Source: Thiodiazotropha sp040507225
GTDB lineage: Bacteria > Pseudomonadota > Gammaproteobacteria > Chromatiales > Chromatiaceae
DNA: 64,000 bases
Direction: 5' to 3'
Assembly (NCBI GenBank): GCA_040507225.1
Contig: JBEVVG010000002.1
Location: forward strand, 744,001 to 808,000
Shown here: piece by piece, positions 59,975 through 64,000 of the stretch
Layout of the letters: each line of letters opens with the position of its first letter
How positions within the stretch are numbered: the first letter of the stretch is position 1
Position numbers and translations under genes: made by a program
Notes under the pieces: model-generated
The model's input: the letters and a program-made list of their open reading frames with translations, nothing else
Databases searched by the model: none
What the model was told of the DNA's origin: nothing

Positions 59975-61408
59975 ATGCTGATGAAGTTCATTACCATCGC
60001 CGGTCTGATATTGATCAGTCTGTCGATTCTCGGGTTTATCTACAATTCGGTGCGCAAGCAGCGGGCGCAGGGTCCATTCCTCGGAGCTTCAGCGCTGTTG
60101 GGTCTGCTGCTGGTCGGCCTGGTGCTGGGGGGTGCACAGGGGGTGATCTTCTATGCCAGCCCGGGCATGAGCTATCTGGTGCAGTATCCCTGGGGCACCC
60201 AGCGGGCGGAACTGGAACCCGGTTTCCATCCGCGTTTCTTTGGCGAGGCGATTCCCTTCAAGAAGTACATGACGGTCTCCTTTGGCGGCGTGTCGAGTGA
60301 TTTTTCCGGGGTGGCTCCGGTGCAGGAGATCCGCTTCCACGACTCGGTCACCGCCAACATGCGCATGACCGCGCGCTTCCAGATGCCGGAGACCGAGGAG
60401 CAGTTCCTGCCCATGGCGCTCGCCTACCGCTCCCAGGACAACCTGATCAACTCCTCGCTGATTCCGATCATGCAGGAGGCGATGCGCAATTCCGGACGCA
60501 TGTATTCGGCCCAGGAGTACATCGGTGGCAAGGGCGGCGACTTCGAGAATGCGGTGCTGGATCAAATCCGCAACGGCATCTACCTGTTGAACATCGAGGA
60601 ATCCCGGGCCGTGCACGGCGCGCAGGCGATCACCGAACGCGACAGCCGCACCATCCAGCAGGACCAGACGGTTCAGGTGCGGGTGCGGATCCGCCGCGAC
60701 AGTGGCGGCCAGGAGATGCGCAAGGACTCCCAGGATCATCCGCTGAAGAAGTTCGGTATCGTCCTGGTACAGGCCAACGTGCAGGATGTGGATCCCGACC
60801 CGGCCTTCAAGGACAAACTCAAGGAGCAGCGTGAGGCGGCGGCCCAGGTGGCCATCGAACGGCAGAACGCGCGCAAGGAGGAGGAGCGCAAGAAACGCAT
60901 CATCGCCCAGGGCGAGGCGGAAAAGGCGGAGAAGAAGATCGAGCTGGAGAAGCAGCAGATCGAGCGGGTGATCGCCGGTGAGACCAAGGCCAAGGAGGCG
61001 GAGCAGGACCAGGTGAAAAAGGTCACCGAGGCCACCACCCGCAAACGGGAGGCGGAGATCGAGTTCGAACGCAAGCAGGTGGAACTGGAGACCGCCAAAC
61101 TCGAGGCCCAGCGGATCCAGACCCTGGCCCAGGCGGAAGCCGACAAGCGGCGCCTGTTGATGCAGGCGGACAACGCTCTGGAGAAACGTCTGGAGGCTTA
61201 TGTGCAGGTTTCAGAAGCCTTTGCCGCGGCAATCCGCGACAAGCGCCTGGTGCCGGAAGTGGTGGTCAGCGGTACGGGTGGCGAGGGTCAGTCCAACGCC
61301 ACCGACCTGATCGCCCTGCTGATGGCCAAAACCGCCCGGGACCTGGGGGTCGCGGTCAGCGAACCGGATCGCATGGCGGCGGGTTCATCCAAGGCGGGTC
61401 AGAAGTAG
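59975..61408 (+). CDS. SPFH/band-7 domain membrane protein
   Basis: A 477-residue protein with two N-terminal hydrophobic segments (about 5-23 and 36-55). An SPFH domain follows (about 60-270; FHPRFFGEAIPFKKYMTVSFGG, SVTANMRMTARFQMP). A long charged coiled coil (about 290-410) is rich in Lys, Glu, Ala and Gln. The C-terminus has LEKRLEAYVQVSEAFAAAIRDKRLVPEVVVSGTGG and a short low-complexity tail. SPFH proteins make membrane cages or microdomains. The ATG at 59975 has AAGGAG seven bases upstream, so it is preferred to 59948. It follows tamB by about 130 bases, and a functional link to envelope assembly is possible but unproven. Confidence 0.88.
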   Translation: MLMKFITIAGLILISLSILGFIYNSVRKQRAQGPFLGASALLGLLLVGLVLGGAQGVIFYASPGMSYLVQYPWGTQRAELEPGFHPRFFGEAIPFKKYMTVSFGGVSSDFSGVAPVQEIRFHDSVTANMRMTARFQMPETEEQFLPMALAYRSQDNLINSSLIPIMQEAMRNSGRMYSAQEYIGGKGGDFENAVLDQIRNGIYLLNIEESRAVHGAQAITERDSRTIQQDQTVQVRVRIRRDSGGQEMRKDSQDHPLKKFGIVLVQANVQDVDPDPAFKDKLKEQREAAAQVAIERQNARKEEERKKRIIAQGEAEKAEKKIELEKQQIERVIAGETKAKEAEQDQVKKVTEATTRKREAEIEFERKQVELETAKLEAQRIQTLAQAEADKRRLLMQADNALEKRLEAYVQVSEAFAAAIRDKRLVPEVVVSGTGGEGQSNATDLIALLMAKTARDLGVAVSEPDRMAAGSSKAGQK

Positions 61409-61447
61409 GGCGGTTTGACCCCGGCAGCGCAGCGTCTGTGTCGGGGT

Positions 61448-61477
61448 GGATCGGGTTACGCTGCGCGAACCTGACCT
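61448..61477. repeat. Dispersed palindromic repeat D, copy 2
   Basis: GGATCGGGTTACGCT then GCGCGAACCTGACCT. It matches the reverse complement of copy 1 (33170) at 24 of 30 bases. The palindrome has decayed. Confidence 0.6.
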
Positions 61478-61723
61478 GCGCTGATGGGTTGCGGGCGATG
61501 GCCTGGATCGGATCGTGCGGTTTTCAAACTTCTGCACGCGGCATTGAAACTGTTTGGCCGGTTACCTGGGAGACCGCCGCTCCAAGAGAGATCATCGACT
61601 TCATGCTGAAGCGTATGTTTGATAGCCCCTGTACCCAATGTGGGCGGCCGTTACAGCTAACCATCAGCACCCATCAGCGCGATGGGGGCAGACCAAGCCT
61701 GCACTTGATCGATGCGAATGAAC

Positions 61724-61748
61724 GGGTTCCCGACAAACTCGGGAACCC
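61724..61748 (-). terminator. Terminator after the autotransporter gene
   Basis: GGGTTCCCGA (61724-61733) and TCGGGAACCC (61739-61748) are perfect 10-bp arms with a 5-base loop. They start three bases past the leftward stop codon. No T-run is seen. Confidence 0.6.
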
Positions 61749-61751
61749 TGG

Positions 61752-64000
61752 TCAAAACTCGACCCTGATACCGGCGTTGAGCATATGCAGGGTGACATCG
61801 TCCTGTCCGACCCGGGTTTCATAGAAGAAATAGCCCGATTTGCCCTGGGCAAACACGGCGGAGAGGCCGACACCCAGGTTGAAGTAGTTTTTGTCGGCCT
61901 CGTCGGTTTCGATGTCGAACACCGACCGGGTCGGATCGTTGACGAAGCGGGCACTGATGAAGCGGGAATCGTCCTTGAACTCATGTTCCCATTCGAACCG
62001 CAGTTGCGGTATGAAAACCGCACTCGCGGTGTTTATGCTGTAGGAGAGGTTGGCGCCCAGGGACACCAGCATCGATTCAAGATCCTGATCATCGATGTGG
62101 AGCATCGAACCGAAGCCGGCAACGGCGGGGTCGGATGCCTCCTCGGTGTAGGCATCTATCTCGGCCCTGGTATAGGAGAAACGTCCATAGGGGGCGAGGG
62201 TCATGGCATCGCGGCGATACTCATAACCGGCGCTCAGATTGAACGCGTACTCCATCCCTTCGGTATCCCCCCGGCCGAATTGATCGGCAGCGTCGTCGGC
62301 GTTGACGCGCCTGCGCGTATCATAGCTGTTGGAGCCGAGTTGCAGCAGGCCGTCGACGTAGATGTTGTTGTCCCTGAAGTAGGTGCCATAGGCTGCCAGG
62401 CTCCAGCCATCCATCTCAAGGTCGCCGGCGGACTGGTTATAGTCGGAGTTGTATCGGGAGATACCCAGGGCGCCACCGGCGATGAACTGATCGCTGAAGC
62501 GGTAGTCGAGGCCAAGGGTGATGCCGCTGGTATCGAAATCGAAACCTGTCTCCCGGGAGGTGTCGTCCTTTTCACCGAAGTTGACGTTGCCATTGACGAA
62601 TGCGCCCCAGCGTCCCTGCAGCTCGGTATCGCCCGCGCCGGCACCCAGTGATTCCTTGTCCTCAGGGATCAGGCCGTCGAAGAGCCTTCTGTTGAAGGCG
62701 ATACCCGCATAGTTGAGGGTCAGTCCGCTGAAGTTGAAACCGGTATCGCCGGCACGCAAGGCCACCAGCCGGGTGTTCACATTGGTGAGCTGGGTCGATG
62801 CGGCCTCCAGAGAGGCCGTGCCCTGGGCAGCCACCTCCTCGGGGGCCAGGCGTGAAAGGGCCGTGGCGGTACCTGTCTCGGTGACGAGACTGTCGCAAGT
62901 CATCAACAGGTCCTGCTCACCCGCGCTCAGAGTGCCGGTCGCCTGCTTTTCAGCCAGGGATGGACAGAGGTTGTCCATGGAGGCGCCGACGGCCTGCTGA
63001 TTCTGCGTCAGACCCGGTGTCTCGGCGATACTGTTGATGACGAACTCAACACTGGTGTCGTGGGTGGCGACGAGTTTGATCACCCCGGTGCGCGCAATCG
63101 TCATGGTGGTGGACGCCTGACCCTCGCTGTCGGTAGTGGACTCGTTTTCGCTGAGGGTTGCCGCGTTCTCCGGTACCACATGCCAGAGGATCGGGCTGTC
63201 GGCGATCGGCGTGCCACTGCTATCGACCAGCTGTACGGTGAAGGGTCCCAGCGTGTCGCCGGAGCTGCCGCTCAGTCCGTTGCCTGCAACGGCTTGCAGC
63301 AGATTCTCTTCAGCGCGAATGGTGACGATCACCTGATCATCCTGGGTCAACCCGGCATCGTCGGTGACTCTCAGGGTAAGGGTGTGCACCCCGATGCCGA
63401 GCACGACGGTGGCGGTGGCGCCGGTGGCGATTTCAACGCCGCCCTCGTACCACTGGTAGGAGACGAGAGAACCATCGGAGTCGGTTGAGGCCGAACCATC
63501 GAGGGTGACCGATGCGCTGCCATCCGCGTCGCTATCCAGCAGCGTCTGGTCAGCGCCTGCATCCGCTGTGGGAGTGCCCGTGGTGGTGGAGGCGACGATG
63601 GTGATGTTCAGTTGGTCTTCCCCGGTCTGGCCGTCATTGTCGGTCACCCGCAGGGTCAATGCGTGTACCCCCACCGGGAGACTGACCGATGCGGTCGCCC
63701 CGGTGGCGATCTGCGTGCCACTCGCCAGCCACTGGTAGGAGACGATGCTGCCGTCGCTATCGGATGAGCCGGTGCCGTCCAACTGGATATCTTCCGAGCC
63801 GTTGCCATCGGTATCGGTCACCTGCTGATCGGGACCAGCGTCTGCGACCGGTGCACTGGGGCCTGCCGCCACGGTTATGATGACCTGATCCTCATTGAAG
63901 AGCGCACTGTTGTCGGTTACCCGCAGGGTCAGGTTGTGCTCTCCCACTGAAAGTTCGACTGAGGGCGTCGCCCCCGTGGCAATCTCCACGCCCTGATCGA
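61752..64000 (-). CDS. Autotransporter with PKD/Ig-like repeats, N-terminal part outside the window
   Basis: The visible C-terminal 749 residues of a surface protein; the frame stays open to the window edge, so the start lies to the right. Two full PKD-like modules and one partial one of about 93 residues repeat (ADAGxDQ...LDGSASxDSDGSxVSYQW...IATGATxxVxLxVGxHxLTLRVTD). A Big_1-type Ig domain follows (LGPFTVQLVDSSGTPIADSPILWHV). A linker with paired Cys leads to a C-terminal autotransporter barrel of about 270 residues (RWGAFVNGNVNFGEKDD onward), ending GIRVEF with the terminal Phe. It is probably an adhesin or cell-surface interaction protein. Confidence 0.88.
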   Translation of the reverse strand, partial: DQGVEIATGATPSVELSVGEHNLTLRVTDNSALFNEDQVIITVAAGPSAPVADAGPDQQVTDTDGNGSEDIQLDGTGSSDSDGSIVSYQWLASGTQIATGATASVSLPVGVHALTLRVTDNDGQTGEDQLNITIVASTTTGTPTADAGADQTLLDSDADGSASVTLDGSASTDSDGSLVSYQWYEGGVEIATGATATVVLGIGVHTLTLRVTDDAGLTQDDQVIVTIRAEENLLQAVAGNGLSGSSGDTLGPFTVQLVDSSGTPIADSPILWHVVPENAATLSENESTTDSEGQASTTMTIARTGVIKLVATHDTSVEFVINSIAETPGLTQNQQAVGASMDNLCPSLAEKQATGTLSAGEQDLLMTCDSLVTETGTATALSRLAPEEVAAQGTASLEAASTQLTNVNTRLVALRAGDTGFNFSGLTLNYAGIAFNRRLFDGLIPEDKESLGAGAGDTELQGRWGAFVNGNVNFGEKDDTSRETGFDFDTSGITLGLDYRFSDQFIAGGALGISRYNSDYNQSAGDLEMDGWSLAAYGTYFRDNNIYVDGLLQLGSNSYDTRRRVNADDAADQFGRGDTEGMEYAFNLSAGYEYRRDAMTLAPYGRFSYTRAEIDAYTEEASDPAVAGFGSMLHIDDQDLESMLVSLGANLSYSINTASAVFIPQLRFEWEHEFKDDSRFISARFVNDPTRSVFDIETDEADKNYFNLGVGLSAVFAQGKSGYFFYETRVGQDDVTLHMLNAGIRVEF

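Larger units (their letters stand above)
61409..61751. other. 343-base convergent gap
   Basis: It contains repeat D copy 2 and the terminator at 61724. A short rightward frame around 61603 includes a CTQCGRP stretch but has no support as a gene. Confidence 0.5.

Noticed and set aside
61600..61824. Small zinc-ribbon-like gene (CTQCGRP) after the SPFH gene
   Set aside because: Only one Cys pair is present, there is no clear ribosome site, and the frame runs into the terminator and the opposite gene.
1..64000. CRISPR arrays, prophage or insertion sequences
   Set aside because: No regularly spaced direct repeats, cas, phage structural or transposase genes were found; the only repeats are the dispersed palindromes and the protein-coding PKD modules.

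Overview
The window looks like a free-living, moderately high-GC gammaproteobacterial chromosome. Evidence for this is the sspB 3' end, thiS-thiG-trmB, mutY followed by yggX, fetAB, tamA-tamB, mazG, and c4-type and multihaem cytochromes. A BicA-type bicarbonate transporter, periplasmic c-type cytochromes and a periplasmic rhodanese would suit a sulfur-oxidising or autotrophic relative of the Chromatiales. That lifestyle is inference; no diagnostic sox, dsr or RuBisCO gene lies in the window. There is no CRISPR array, prophage or intact insertion sequence.

Layout. 1-7.1 kb: end of sspB, a DUF3301 protein, a macrodomain protein, then a leftward run thiS-thiG-trmB-fetA-fetB, a rightward long-chain acyl-CoA synthetase and tRNA-Gly(CCC). 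7.4-13.4 kb: AsmA, MutY, YggX, a repeat-rich gap, the BicA-like transporter and tRNA-Phe with a clear sigma-70 promoter. 13.4-20.7 kb: a looser, more AT-rich stretch with a DUF389 membrane protein, an outer-membrane barrel, a small secreted protein, glycogen phosphorylase and a 0.9 kb gap. 20.7-27.8 kb: three exported enzymes (5'-nucleotidase, ExeM/NucH-type nuclease, MltF-like transglycosylase).

27.9-38.6 kb is the most system-like part. It holds an exported metallo-beta-lactamase-fold protein lacking two metal-binding histidines and a PAS/sigma-54 activator. Facing the activator are a pentahaem cytochrome and a dihaem c4-like cytochrome, behind a well-formed -24/-12 promoter (30655-30670). 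A periplasmic rhodanese and an RND adaptor/pump pair follow. I read this as a candidate sigma-54-controlled extracytoplasmic redox/sulfur module.

38.6-50.2 kb: MazG, an MFS transporter, an OmpR/EnvZ-type pair divergent from a small periplasmic protein and a DUF4405 membrane protein, an amidohydrolase overlapping a giant LplT-PlsC-acyl-ACP-synthetase fusion, and an XRE-type regulator behind two palindromes. 50.5-64 kb: an SBP-PAS-GGDEF-EAL protein, TamA, TamB, an SPFH protein, and the C-terminal part of an autotransporter with PKD/Ig-like repeats that runs off the right edge.

Several dispersed palindromic repeats are scattered between genes. One family has three copies (441, 11196, 44779), and one copy supplies the stop codon of the amidohydrolase.
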